NCBI GenBank assembly: GCA_021234155.1
Contig: JAJEKV010000053.1
Location: forward strand, 2,172,164-2,236,163
Origin: Isoetes taiwanensis
Lineage: Eukaryota > Streptophyta > Lycopodiopsida > Isoetales > Isoetaceae
DNA length: 64,000 nucleotides
Direction: 5' to 3'
Shown: positions 26,601 to 35,820 of the stretch, one piece after another
Layout of the letters: the number at the start of each line of letters is the position of its first letter
Position numbering within the stretch: the first letter of the stretch is position 1
Notes under the pieces: generated by a model
The model's database searches: none
What the model was told of the DNA's origin: nothing
What the model saw: only the letters and a program-made list of their open reading frames with translations
Program-made: the position numbers and the translations under genes

Positions 26601-27600
26601 ATTCCCTACACTACAATAAATACCCTAACATCTCACCCCTTCCCGATCGTACCACAAGTTACATGAAGTCATAGTGGAAGTTGGACCGGTCAACATTGCC
26701 ATGTAGTTTCATATATGTAGTTTCATATTTCGTAGTCTTTCTCCTAACATATAGCCATAGATAAATCCCAAAAAATTGTTTGTTCAAGTCGGATTCAAAT
26801 ATTATAATCCACTAATTTGTTGTCATCACATGGTGAAGTATTAGTGTCTTTAATGCACATCTTGTTTGGGATTTGACCTTCTCAGTTGTCCTGTCGCACA
26901 AATGGGAGTGTGCATCTAGTCAAAAGTCATAAAGTTTTAAGCTAAATTCCTTGCCTGATGGCCACTCAATGAAGCCCACCATTGTTTATTATAACGTCTA
27001 GTAGTCAGAAGTTCACCATTGTTTATTAGAACTTCTTCATCCATAGAATAACAATGATCCAATCCTTTTGCAAACTTCAAAATTGCTGGAATCGGCAATT
27101 CTCTTCGACTCCACAACACCATTTGAGATATTGTTGAATGGGATCGTGTTTGATACATGGTCCCAGTTGGAATCACTTATGAGTATCACGCCAGACAACT
27201 CCAATGTACAAAAAAACTTATCTAGCAAAGTGGAGTTTAATAGCTTGACTTTGATGCTATCTAAAGTTGAGTGTCAATGTCAATATCATAGTGGAAGTTG
27301 AAAGTGTCTCAACATTAGCATATAGTTTCATATAGTTAGTTGGTAAAGTATATGGTATAGATTTAAGTGATAAACTTGATGTAAATAAATCTTTGGGTTT
27401 TGGCAATTTGTATTCCGCTAACAAAGATGAGAGCATTGCTTGAATATCAGTGTAGAAAGTTGGCATCCTGCATGAAGCTAGGCTAGGCTAGTTTTTCTGG
27501 TTAGGCTTTACCTTCAAAAGCATGTAGCAGGTAAATACCCATTGCATGGGATATTGGATATGCCTCAATATTGGAAATGTAAATACAATATATTGCGAAG
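26600..27600. other. Intergenic stretch, nothing recognised
   Basis: Two blocks share CATAGTGGAAGTTG followed by AACATT and TAGTTTCATATA (about 26,670-26,715 and 27,287-27,340), an old partial duplication. Overlapping open frames on both strands at 26,940-27,300 show no family signature. Confidence 0.4.
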
Positions 27601-28419
27601 ATGCCAAAGACTATATGGAAATCCTTCAACTGCATGCAAACCGTAGCAGTGAGCCTATTTTATCAAGCTAGACTTAAAGAAATGCATGGCAAATGCAAAC
27701 ATATTGGGGTTTTAACAATAATTCCATGATATAGCTTTAAGAATAGGCATTTAGTCAATGCCTCTTATTTGTGCTTCACGATATGCACATATAGTACATG
27801 TTCTGCCCAATGGCTCCATATCTTTTATTTTAGAATTATGTCATCCTACAGTGCAACATAGATGGGTGGCACAATTTCTTAATTTTTGGATTATGCCATC
27901 CCTGTAGATTGGGTGGCGCTTCCCAAATGCTATTAGTAAACTAGTTATTTTCGCAGTTACTATTCTTAATCTTCATTTTTCTGGAGTTGCTAGGGCGAAG
28001 AGTACCAACATTAACTACCTTGCTGGTTATTGTTTTAAAACTTGCTATTTTGTGTTGACTAGTGAATTGCCCCTGAGGTTGATGCATGGTTCCTATTTTT
28101 AATTTGATGACTGTGAATCTACTCTAAAAGAAAGTAGGACAAAAGATTGATGATTATTACGTGAATTAGCAAAGAAATAGCCATGTAAGATTCGTGTCAT
28201 GTGACATCTATATGGAAAAAAAAATGATAGTAAAACCATTGCATATGACTAGTGTGAATGCTCTTAGTTGAGTTTTATGGAAAACTTAATTGAGGCATGC
28301 ATTCATATCTTAGTTAAACAATAATTGGATCCTATTCTAGACAAAATCTTAAAATCACTATATTATACACTTTAAGGCATTTTCTTTATTAGTATTAGCA
28401 AATCTCTTTTCGTCAACAG

Positions 28420-28650
28420 ATTAGCATATTCGAGAATATGCTCAAGACCCCATCTACCATGACAGAGCCAGCCTTCACAGTTTCACTCTTCACTTTCTCG
28501 AATATTTGTTCCATTTCCTGAATGTTGCATGGCCCCCCATAAGCATCAAATGATATAATTTATGAGAATACAACATTTACCCAATTTTTAATATGTTGTT
28601 AGAGCAAAACATTTTGTTCCTTTTTTGTGATCACCTATCACCAAAAAGGG
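28420..28650 (-). pseudogene. PPR-like fragment, copy 1
   Basis: This is the same sequence as the better-preserved copy at 31,110-31,345 and is broken by more shifts. The reading resembles the P/L/S repeats of plant pentatricopeptide proteins (organelle RNA binding), but the match is loose and no complete 35-residue repeat can be read. Confidence 0.25.
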
Positions 28651-28977
28651 GAAAGGAGTTTGCAATTTGTTACTTTATGTACCATTTGGCACCATAGATG
28701 GCGAGCTATGAAATGGCATATCCTAGGTTGTTTATGCTTCCACAACAATTCAAGATGTTATTAAGTTGGATAGATGTTTACATGTTGCAAGGGACACAAT
28801 ACAAACACAAGATGACCAAACATATCTTCTTTATATTATAAAATGTTATACCAGAAGTGTGTAGTGCATCGAGCCCTAATTTGAATGGCGAGATCATCCT
28901 GATGCATCCCAGGCCTAGATTTATTGCAAATCTAATTTTACCAACACCAAGGTGGATTGGTCATGCTTCGATCTCTT

Positions 28978-30265
28978 AAGGGGAAAAGGGTAAATGAAAA
29001 GGGGAAAAGGAAAAAGGGAAGTGGAAAGAGAGAATGGGAAGGCAAAAAGGCATGGGGAAAGGGAAAAGGGTAAAGGGTAAAAGGAAAAAGGAAAAGGGCA
29101 TGGAAAGCGTGGGGATAAAAAGAGAAGAGAAAAAAAGGGAAAAAGGTAAATGGAAAACATGAAAAAGGAAAAGGAACTTGGGAAAATGAAGGAAAAAAAC
29201 ATGGAAAAGGGGAGGAGGATACGGAAGGAAGGAGATGGGAAAAAGTGGAAAAGGGAAAAAGGAAAACAAATGGCATGGAAAAAAAAAAAAGGAAAGGGAG
29301 GAAAAGGTTGAAAAAACAAGGGGAGAAAATGATGGGAGAAAAACATGGAAAAGGGGAGGGAGAAAAAAGCATGGGAAAAGGAAGGAGGCATGGGAAAAAG
29401 GGGGGAAAAAAAAAGAAGGGCATGAGAGAAAAGGGAAGAGGAGGAAAAGGAAGAAAGGACAAATGGCATAGGAAGAGGGGAAAAAAAAAAAGATTGGGGA
29501 AGGGAAGGGAAAAAACACATAAGAAAAAAGGGGAAGAAACAAATGTATAAAAGGAATGGACAAAGGGGGAAAAAAGAAAAAGATGGGGGAAGGGGAAAAA
29601 AAAAGGGCATAGAAAAGGATGTTCGGCAAGTGGGAAAGAAAAAAATCCATCAAAAAGAGGGAAAAAAGGGAATGGAAGGCGGGGTATGGAGGGAGGAAAA
29701 GAAAAAGACATGAGGAAAGGAAGGGAAAAGCAAAGAGAGAAAAAGGAAGGAAAATGGTGAAAGGGAAAAAAGGGAAAAGGAAAGGAAAAATAGAAAGAAA
29801 GAAAGGGTGGGAAAAAGGGGAGGGAAAATGGGAATAGGAAAATAAGAAATAAAACAAATGTGCAAAGGCATGGAAAAGGGAAAAGGGAAAAAAGGAAATG
29901 AGGAAAAAGGCATAGGAAAGGATAAAAGGAAAGGATGGAAAAGGAAAGAGGGAAAAAAAAGGAGATGGAAAAAGGAAGGTAAAAAAAAAGCAGGGGAGGG
30001 AAAAGAAAAATGGAAGGGAAAGGGCACAAAAAAGGAGGAAAGGAGGGAAAATGAGGAAAAGAAAAGGAAAAAGGTTGAAAGAAGGGCGAAGAGTAAAGGT
30101 TGAGAAAAGGGAAGACAATGGAAAGGATGGGAAAAAAGAGAAGGCATAAAAAAAAAGAGAAAGGGAAAAGGAAAATGGCAAAGAAAAAGAAAAAAAAAGG
30201 TAGAAAAGGAGCAAAAGGGGGGAAAAAAAAAGTAGGGAAAAATAAGAAAAAAAATGATAACATGT
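28978..30265 (+). repeat. 1.3 kb polypurine tract
   Basis: Plus strand is almost entirely A and G in (GGGAAAAGG)-like irregular units, with occasional T or C, often in GGCATGG. Long minus-strand frames of Phe/Pro/Ser/Leu across it (up to 441 residues) are composition artefacts. Such strand asymmetry can support triplex DNA; that is general knowledge and not shown here. Confidence 0.9.
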
Positions 30266-31109
30266 GGAAGATGCCAAAGACTATAAAAAGGAAAAATTCA
30301 AAAAATGATATCGAGATGCCAAAACCGTGAAAGTAAAAAGAGCCTATTTTATCAAGCTAGACTTAAAGAAATGCATGGCAAATGCAAACATATTGAGTTT
30401 TAAAAATAATTTCATGATATAGTTTTAAGAATAGGCATTTAGTCAATGCCTCTTATTTGTGCTTCACCATTTGCACATATAGTACATGTTCTGCCCAATG
30501 GCTCCATATCTTTTATTTTAGAATTATGTCATCCTACAAAGGCAACATGGATGGGTGGTAATAATTTTTATTTTTTGGATTATGCCATCCCCAGATTGGG
30601 TGGCGCTCCCAAATGCTATTAGTAAACTAGTTATTTTTGCGCTTACTATTCTTAATCTTCATTTTTCCTCGAGTTGCTAGGCTTAAGAGTACCAACATTA
30701 ACTACCTTGCTGGTTATTGTTTTTAAAACTTGCTATTTTGTGTTGACTAGTGAATTGCCCCGAGGTTGGTGCATGGTTCCTATTTTTAATTTGATGACCT
30801 GAAATCTACTCTAAAAGAAAGTAGGGACAAAAGATTGATGATTATTACGTGAATTAGCAAAGAAATAGCCATGTAAGATCTGTGTCATGTGACATCTATA
30901 TGGAAAAAAAAAATGATAGTAAAACCATTGCATATGACTAGTAGCGAATGCTCTCGCTTGAGTTTTATGGAAAACTTAATTGAGGCATGCATTCATATCT
31001 TAGTTAAAACAATAATTGATCCTATTCTAGACAAAATCTTAAAATCACTATATTATACACTTTTAAGGCATTTTCTTTTATTAGTATTAGCAAATCTTTT
31101 TTCATCGTG

Positions 31110-31345
31110 ATTAGCATATTCGAGAATATGCTCAAGACCCCATCTACTATGACAAGAGCTAAATTTCTTCACAGCTTCACTCTTCACTTTCTCGAATATT
31201 TGTTCCATTTCCCCGAATGTTGCATGGCCCCCCATAAGCATCAAATGATATAATTTTATGAGAATACAACATTTACCCAATTTTAATATGTTGTTAGAGC
31301 AAAACATTTTGTTCCTTTTGTGATCACCTATCACCAAAAAGGGGA
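31110..31345 (-). pseudogene. PPR-like fragment, copy 2
   Basis: In the frame 31,358-31,053 one reads NNILKLGKCCILIK, then HLMLMGGHATFGEMEQIFEK, then SSCHSRWGLEHILEY. The spacing resembles a plant PLS-class pentatricopeptide segment (MYAKCG..., then a GGHAMHG-type turn, then an SACSHAGLVDEG-type end). The match is by pattern only; key positions differ and no full repeat series remains. PPR proteins bind RNA in plastids and mitochondria. If right, it is a captured or retroposed fragment duplicated with its host unit. Confidence 0.35.
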
Positions 31346-31663
31346 AAGGAGTTTGCAATTTGTTACTTTATGTACCATTTGGCACCATAGATGGCGAGCT
31401 ATGAAATGGCATATCCTAGGTTGTTTATGCTTCCACAACAATTCAAGATGTTATTAAGTTGGATAGATGTTTACATGTTGCAAGGACACAATACAAAACA
31501 CAAGATGACCAAACATATCTTCTTTATATTATAAAATGTTATACATCAATAGTGTGTAGTGCATCGAGCCCTAATTTGAATGGCCGATCATCCGATGCAT
31601 CCGGGTTGCCTAGATTTATTTCGGACGACTTACCAACACCGCGATTGGTCATGCTTCGATCTC

Positions 31664-31948
31664 TTAAGGGAAAGGTAAAATGAAAAGGGGAAAAGAAAAA
31701 GGGAAGTGGAAAGAGAGAATGTGAAGGGCAAAAGGCATGGGGAAAAAGGAAAAGGGTAAAGGGTAAAAGGAAAAAAGAAAAGGGTGGGGATAAGAGAAGA
31801 GAAAAAAGGCATGGAAACTAAAAAGGAAAAGGGAACTTGGGAAAAGGGCACGAGGGAAGGAGGAAGAGATAAAGTGGAAAAGGTAAATGGAAAGGGCATG
31901 AAAAAAAAAAGAAAGAGGAAAAGGGGTAAAAGGAGAAAGGGGTGTCCC
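31664..31948 (+). repeat. Polypurine tract, first part of unit 2
   Basis: A/G-only irregular repeat beginning right after ATCTCTTAAGGG, homologous to the start of the tract at 28,978. It ends where non-purine sequence containing AAAGGTACCTAAAAGGTAC begins. Confidence 0.85.
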
Positions 31949-31949
31949 T

Positions 31950-32225
31950 TTAAAAAATTATTTAGGACCAAAAGGTACCTAAAAGGTACTTCAGGGAATC
32001 GGGTACTGTAATATCTCAATAAAAGGTACATTCTAGAACTTTATATATATTTTGATCTCCAAGAGCATTATCTTTATCTTAACTTTGAATATTAATGCCC
32101 CTGACTTTTTATTTTGAATTTTGTACTAGTTTTAATGAAAATAAAAATGAGAAAGTACCCAAATTAAAATTACACAGTGTATGTACTTTCAAGGTGTTCC
32201 AAAAGTGGTACACCCTAACATGTAG
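31950..32225. other. Non-purine insertion within polypurine tract
   Basis: About 275 bases with ordinary composition; AAAAGGTAC recurs three times at 31,970-32,030. There is no counterpart in unit 1. No terminal repeats were obvious and no gene was recognised. Confidence 0.5.
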
Positions 32226-32660
32226 GTTGAAAAAGGAGAAAATGAAGGAGAAAAAAGCATGGAAAAGGAGGAGAAAAAGCATGGGAAAAGGAAGGAGCAG
32301 GGAAAAGGGGAAAAAGAGGAAGTTGAGGAAAGAGGAAAAGGAAGGGACAAATGGCATAGGAAAAGGGAAAAAAAAAGAGAGAAAAAGGGAAGGGAAAAAA
32401 AAACGATCAAGAAAAGGGGAAGAGGAAAGGTTAGGGGAAGGGACAAGGGGAACAAGAAAGGGGAAAAAGAAAAGGCATAGAAAAAGGAAAGTGGGAAGAA
32501 AGAAAAAGGAAAGGGAAAAGAGGAAAGGAACCTAGGTAAATGTCACAAGGAAAAAGAAAGAGGGAAACGAGAAAAGGGAAGGGGGGAAGGGCATGAGAGA
32601 AAAGGGAAGAGGAAAATGGTGAAGAAAGGAAAAAGAAAAAGGAAAGAAAAAGGGGCAAGA
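32226..32660 (+). repeat. Polypurine tract, middle part of unit 2
   Basis: A/G-rich irregular repeat on the plus strand, broken at its right end by the GATA run of the SINE. Open frames here are composition artefacts. Confidence 0.85.
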
Positions 32661-32835
32661 GATAGATAGATAGATAGATAGATAGATAGTTTTAACGCCA
32701 CGCCCACTAGGGCAAGATCCAACCGACATGTGACCACACACCACACTACATTGCTTGGTTGGGCCCCGCTCCATCCACCTTATTGGCGTCTGCGTGGGGA
32801 TTTGACCCCAACCAAGCACTGAAAGGAGCCTGGAC

Positions 32836-32846
32836 GGTCTCGAACT
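32836..32846 (-). promoter_or_regulatory. Pol III B box of the SINE
   Basis: AGTTCGAGACC on the minus strand fits the B-box consensus RGTTCRANNCY. Its distance from the A box is normal for an internal tRNA-type promoter. Confidence 0.85.
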
Positions 32847-32881
32847 CTCGAGACCACATTGCTAAGGAAACTAGTGTGTTA

Positions 32882-32892
32882 CCACTAGACCA
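32882..32892 (-). promoter_or_regulatory. Pol III A box of the SINE
   Basis: TGGTCTAGTGG on the minus strand fits the A-box consensus TRGYNNARNNG at every position. Confidence 0.85.
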
Positions 32893-32904
32893 AACGCCCG
32901 TAAA

Positions 32905-33795
32905 AGGGTGGGGAAAAGAGGAAAAATGGGTATATAGGAAATAAGAGAATAAACAAATGTGCAAAAGGCATGAAAAGGAAAAAGGAAAAAGGAAAGGGAA
33001 GGGAAAAAGCATGTGAAAAAGGATCGCAAAGGAGGAAAACCTGAAAAGAAAAAAAAATCCAAGAAAAGGAACCCGGAAAAAGGGAATGGGAAAGGGGAAG
33101 CAGTGGAGTGATGGAGGGGAGGGAAAGGAAAAGGACATGAGGAAAGGAAAAGAAAAAAGAAAAGGGGGCGGTTGAAAGACGGGAAAAATAGAAAAGAAGA
33201 AAAAGGGTGGGAAAAGGGCATGGGAAAAGGGAAATAGAAAAAAAAAAGAATGGAAAAGGGGGAAAGAGAGAGCATGGGAAAAAGGAAATGAGGAAAATGG
33301 AAAAGGGAAAGAGAAAAAGGAACATGGAAAAGGGAAAGGGGAAAGGGTGAGGAGATGGAAAGGGAAGGTGAAAAGGGCATGGAAAACGGGGAGGGAGAAA
33401 AGAAAAAATGGAAGGGAAAAGGGCACACAAAAAAAGGAGGAAAAGAGGGAAAATGAGGAAAAGAGAAGGAAAAATAGGCATGGAAAAAGGGAAAAAGAGT
33501 AAAAGGTTGAGAAAAAAGGGAAGACATGGAAAAAGGGTTGGGAAAAGAGAAGGCATAAAAAAGAGAAAAGGGGAAGGGAAAAGGGCAAAGAAAAAGAGAA
33601 GAGGGAAAAGGTAGAAAGGAGCAAAAAGGAAGGGAAAAGGTTGGTTGGGGAAGGAAGAAGGGGGAAGGAAAGGGATGGGAAAACAAGGAAACATGTGAGA
33701 AGACGAGAAAAAAAAGGAAAAGAAAAAAAAAAGTAGAGAAAATAAGAAAAAATGAAATGCGGGATAGAGCAAAAGGGAAAGAGAAAGGGATAGGG
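32905..33795 (+). repeat. Polypurine tract, last part of unit 2
   Basis: About 890 bases of irregular A/G repeat on the plus strand, matching the right half of the unit 1 tract by shared landmarks. Minus-strand frames of about 300 residues over it are artefacts of composition. Confidence 0.85.
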
Positions 33796-33799
33796 CTTT

Positions 33800-34195
33800 T
33801 TTCACTGTATCCCAAAGCATTCTGAGCTCTCAATTATGCCAAGAACAACTGGCACCATTTACTAGTATAGAATAATGCATAAGCCCTTATGAGAGGCAAA
33901 GTCAAGTTTGGTTTCTATTATTTTAAAGTATCAAAGTTATGATCTTCTATTCTATTTAAGTTTCTTGCATTTAAAATTCAAAAACCTTGCTATATTGAAA
34001 ACAATGAGTTGACTGCAAACTTAGCTTTCTTTAAAGATCCGTTTTATAGACTAGAGACAATACAAATTTGTTTGCCTAACGAAATAAACGAGGAAGAACA
34101 CTGTTAGGCGGCAAATGTAATAAATATATATCTTATTAAATAGAACAATTCAAATTAGGCAGCAAAATTTGGCACATGGATATAGAGCTTCAAGG
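33800..34195. other. Intergenic stretch, nothing recognised
   Basis: AT-rich sequence between the polypurine unit and the duplicated upstream blocks; no open frame or repeat of note. Confidence 0.4.
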
Positions 34196-34196
34196 A

Positions 34197-34945
34197 AAAG
34201 AGATTGTTTCATTTGAATTATGGGAGGTTGCTTTATTTGAATTGCTAGCAATAATGAAAACCACACAATACATAGAAGCTGAAAGAATTTGAAGTGAACA
34301 CGTGATTCATACAGTTGAAAGCTTCAAAGGTGGCATCATTTACTAGGGGTCCTTTCCTACAATAAAGGTGGCAACTGCCCAATTGAATAAATTTCGGGGT
34401 AAAAAAAAGAAATTTTTTATTCAAAGCTTAAAATTTTCCCATGGAGCTATGAAAAGTTTCCGATAAATTTTCATGTATTTTTCTATAAGGGCTATACAAG
34501 TTTCCTGTTGGTAACTTAAAGTATCCTACTATTCAAGGAAACGTGAGGGAGATTTTTCAGTAGGGTATAAAACACCGTAACTGGCCAGAACTAGTAAAAC
34601 TAAAAATGTGACCAACCAAGCAAGTCATTGATTGCACTTCCAAAGCCACAACGGACCAAAGCATTTTTAAAAAATATATTCCCCCAAAACTACCATTTCC
34701 TCACAACTATCCATGCCAGCTAATTTTGGACCATCCCGCCATTTTGAAAGGCTGGCAATGGTGGATGGTTATAAAAAAGAGCTCCGAAGCAAAGAAAGAG
34801 ATTGCTTCATTTGAATTGCTAGAGGTAAGGAGAATCACACAAATCATAGAAGCAAAGAGAATATGCAATGAACACAAGATTCACAGAGTTGAAAGCTTCA
34901 AAAGTGGCATCATTTACTAGGGGTTCTTTCCTATAGTTGAAACCT
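34197..34945 (+). repeat. Direct repeat pair upstream of the GTD gene
   Basis: A block at 34,197-34,365 (AAAGAGATTG, TTTGAATTGCTAG, GTTGAAAGCTTCAAA, GGTGGCATCATTTACTAGGG) recurs at about 34,792-34,945 with modest divergence. A shorter derivative (AAAAGGTGGC with ATTTACT) appears twice more at 34,935-35,020. No coding sequence. Confidence 0.75.
34605..34766 (+). repeat. Upstream copy of the gene-proximal segment
   Basis: About 160 bases starting GTGACCAACCAAGCAAGTCA and ending near GGCAATGGTGGATG. They are repeated about 855 bases downstream, close to the 5' end of the GTD-binding gene. Confidence 0.8.
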
Positions 34946-35286
34946 TCAAAAGGTGGCGCCATTTACGCCATTTACTCGGGATTCTCTCCTAGAGTGAAAG
35001 CTTTAAAAGGTGGCATGATCACTAGAGGATGGTTAGAGCCAGTTCACATGCAGTGAAGGTGCCATCATCGACGTGTAAAAAAAACTCACCCTTTGACATG
35101 CCATCGCCAAATAGCACAGGGCAAAACAAGGGCCCCTCTCCGACGATGGTTGCATGTGAACCCAGCCTTACATGTACCATCGGCCCTATTTTGCCCTTGC
35201 GAAGACAGATGTTTCTCGAAAACTAGCTCGCTATTTTTAATTTTTCATCACATCAACGACACGGCAGCATGTAAATCACCCTTAGG

Positions 35287-35390
35287 GGTTCTCTACATTT
35301 TGGACAACAACATCATGGGCTATGAACCAAAAAAAGTACGGTTCTCTACATTTTGGACAACAACATCATGGGCATATATGAACCAAAAAA
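35287..35390 (+). repeat. 53-base tandem repeat, two copies
   Basis: GGTTCTCTACATTTTGGACA opens both copies; each continues through ACAACATCATGGGC and GAACCAAAAAAAG. The second copy has a 4-base insertion. Confidence 0.85.
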
Positions 35391-35462
35391 AGAGGATATA
35401 CTTAAAAGCACGTCTATATCGATGCCACGACAGGACTGCCCACAGCCGGTAAAATTGAAGAT

Positions 35463-35628
35463 GTGACCAACCAAGCAGGTCATTAGGTCATTGGCTGCAC
35501 TTCCAAGGACAACGGACAAAAGAATTTTGAAAAATATATTCCCCAAAAACTGCCATTTCCCTAAAATTATCCCTGCCAGCTAAATTTAGATATCCCGCCA
35601 TTTTGAAAAGCCGGCGGCGGTGGATGTT
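35463..35628 (+). repeat. Gene-proximal copy of the duplicated segment
   Basis: Partner of 34,605-34,766, sharing GTGACCAACCAAGCA, ATATATTCCCC, CATTTCC and ATCCCGCCATTTTGAAA. It ends in a GC-rich GGCGGCGGTGGATG that leads into the probable promoter or 5' untranslated region of the GTD gene. Confidence 0.8.
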
Positions 35629-35820
35629 GCAGCGGCGCCGCCGATTCTTGGTTGCGCCGCCTAGCTCGAGCAACGTAGATGATTTTTCGATCCGGCGGGT
35701 CATTCTGCTTCTTCTTAGGGTAGCAGAATCATGCCGGACTACTGAACCATACTGAAAAATCACCGGAATTGGCTCCTGGATTCAATACCCATCTTCGCCT
35801 TTTTTTGCAGCGCAGCTTGG
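35629..35820 (+). promoter_or_regulatory. Probable 5' leader of the GTD-binding gene
   Basis: GC-rich sequence (GGCGCCGCCGATTCTTGG) unlike the AT-rich surroundings. A pyrimidine run plus TTTTTTTGCAG ends at 35,810, ten bases before the start codon, and looks like a 3' splice site, so an intron may lie in the 5' leader. No TATA box could be chosen with confidence. Confidence 0.4.

Larger units (their letters stand above)
27600..30270 (+). repeat. Unit 1 of tandem duplication with polypurine tail
   Basis: Starts near GATGCCAAAGACTATA (27,600) and runs about 1.37 kb of ordinary sequence to ATCTCTTAAGGGGAAAAGG (about 28,970), then about 1.29 kb of almost pure purine. The same order recurs from 30,265. 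The two unique parts align nearly base for base with clustered small differences, many at CAG or CTG. The unit contains a PPR-like relic on the minus strand. The terminal ~140 bases before the polypurine tract also occur inverted at 50.4 kb, so this is a dispersed element family. Confidence 0.85.
32661..32905 (-). mobile_element. tRNA-derived SINE
   Basis: Read on the minus strand from about 32,905. It starts GGGCGTTTGGTCTAGTGGTA, with a perfect RNA polymerase III A box (TGGTCTAGTGG) and, 46 bases on, a perfect B box (AGTTCGAGACC). A non-tRNA body of about 140 bases follows, ending GTGGGCGTGGCGTTAAAAC and a (TATC)n tail of about 30 bases. It is too diverged from a cloverleaf, and has the wrong 3' half, for a functional tRNA gene. 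The last bases match the 3' end of the LINE at 63.85 kb. It sits inside a polypurine tract; AAAAGGG occurs at both borders as a possible target duplication, and unit 1 lacks it at the matching place. Confidence 0.85.
30265..33800 (+). repeat. Unit 2 of tandem duplication, interrupted
   Basis: Second copy of the 27.6 kb unit. The non-purine part is 30,270-31,660. The purine tract is then 31,664-31,948, a ~275-base non-purine insertion (31,950-32,225), purine 32,226-32,660, a SINE, and purine 32,905-33,795. Landmarks inside the purine tract match unit 1 in order: AACAAATGTGCAAA at 29,853 and about 32,952; GAAGGCATAAAAAA at about 30,140 and 33,550. This shows that the insertions came after, or were absent from, the duplication partner. 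Confidence 0.85.

Noticed and set aside
28938-30263. Minus-strand open frames of 433-441 residues (and ~300-residue frames at 32.7-33.8 kb)
   Set aside because: They are Phe/Pro/Ser/Leu low-complexity readings of the polypurine tract; purine-only plus strands contain few minus-strand stop codons.
32836-32905. A functional tRNA gene on the minus strand
   Set aside because: A and B boxes are present but the 3' half does not fold into a cloverleaf, and a SINE body with a (TATC)n tail follows.
32746-33624. A 292-residue minus-strand frame running from the polypurine tract into the SINE
   Set aside because: It joins low-complexity reading to SINE sequence; no domain.
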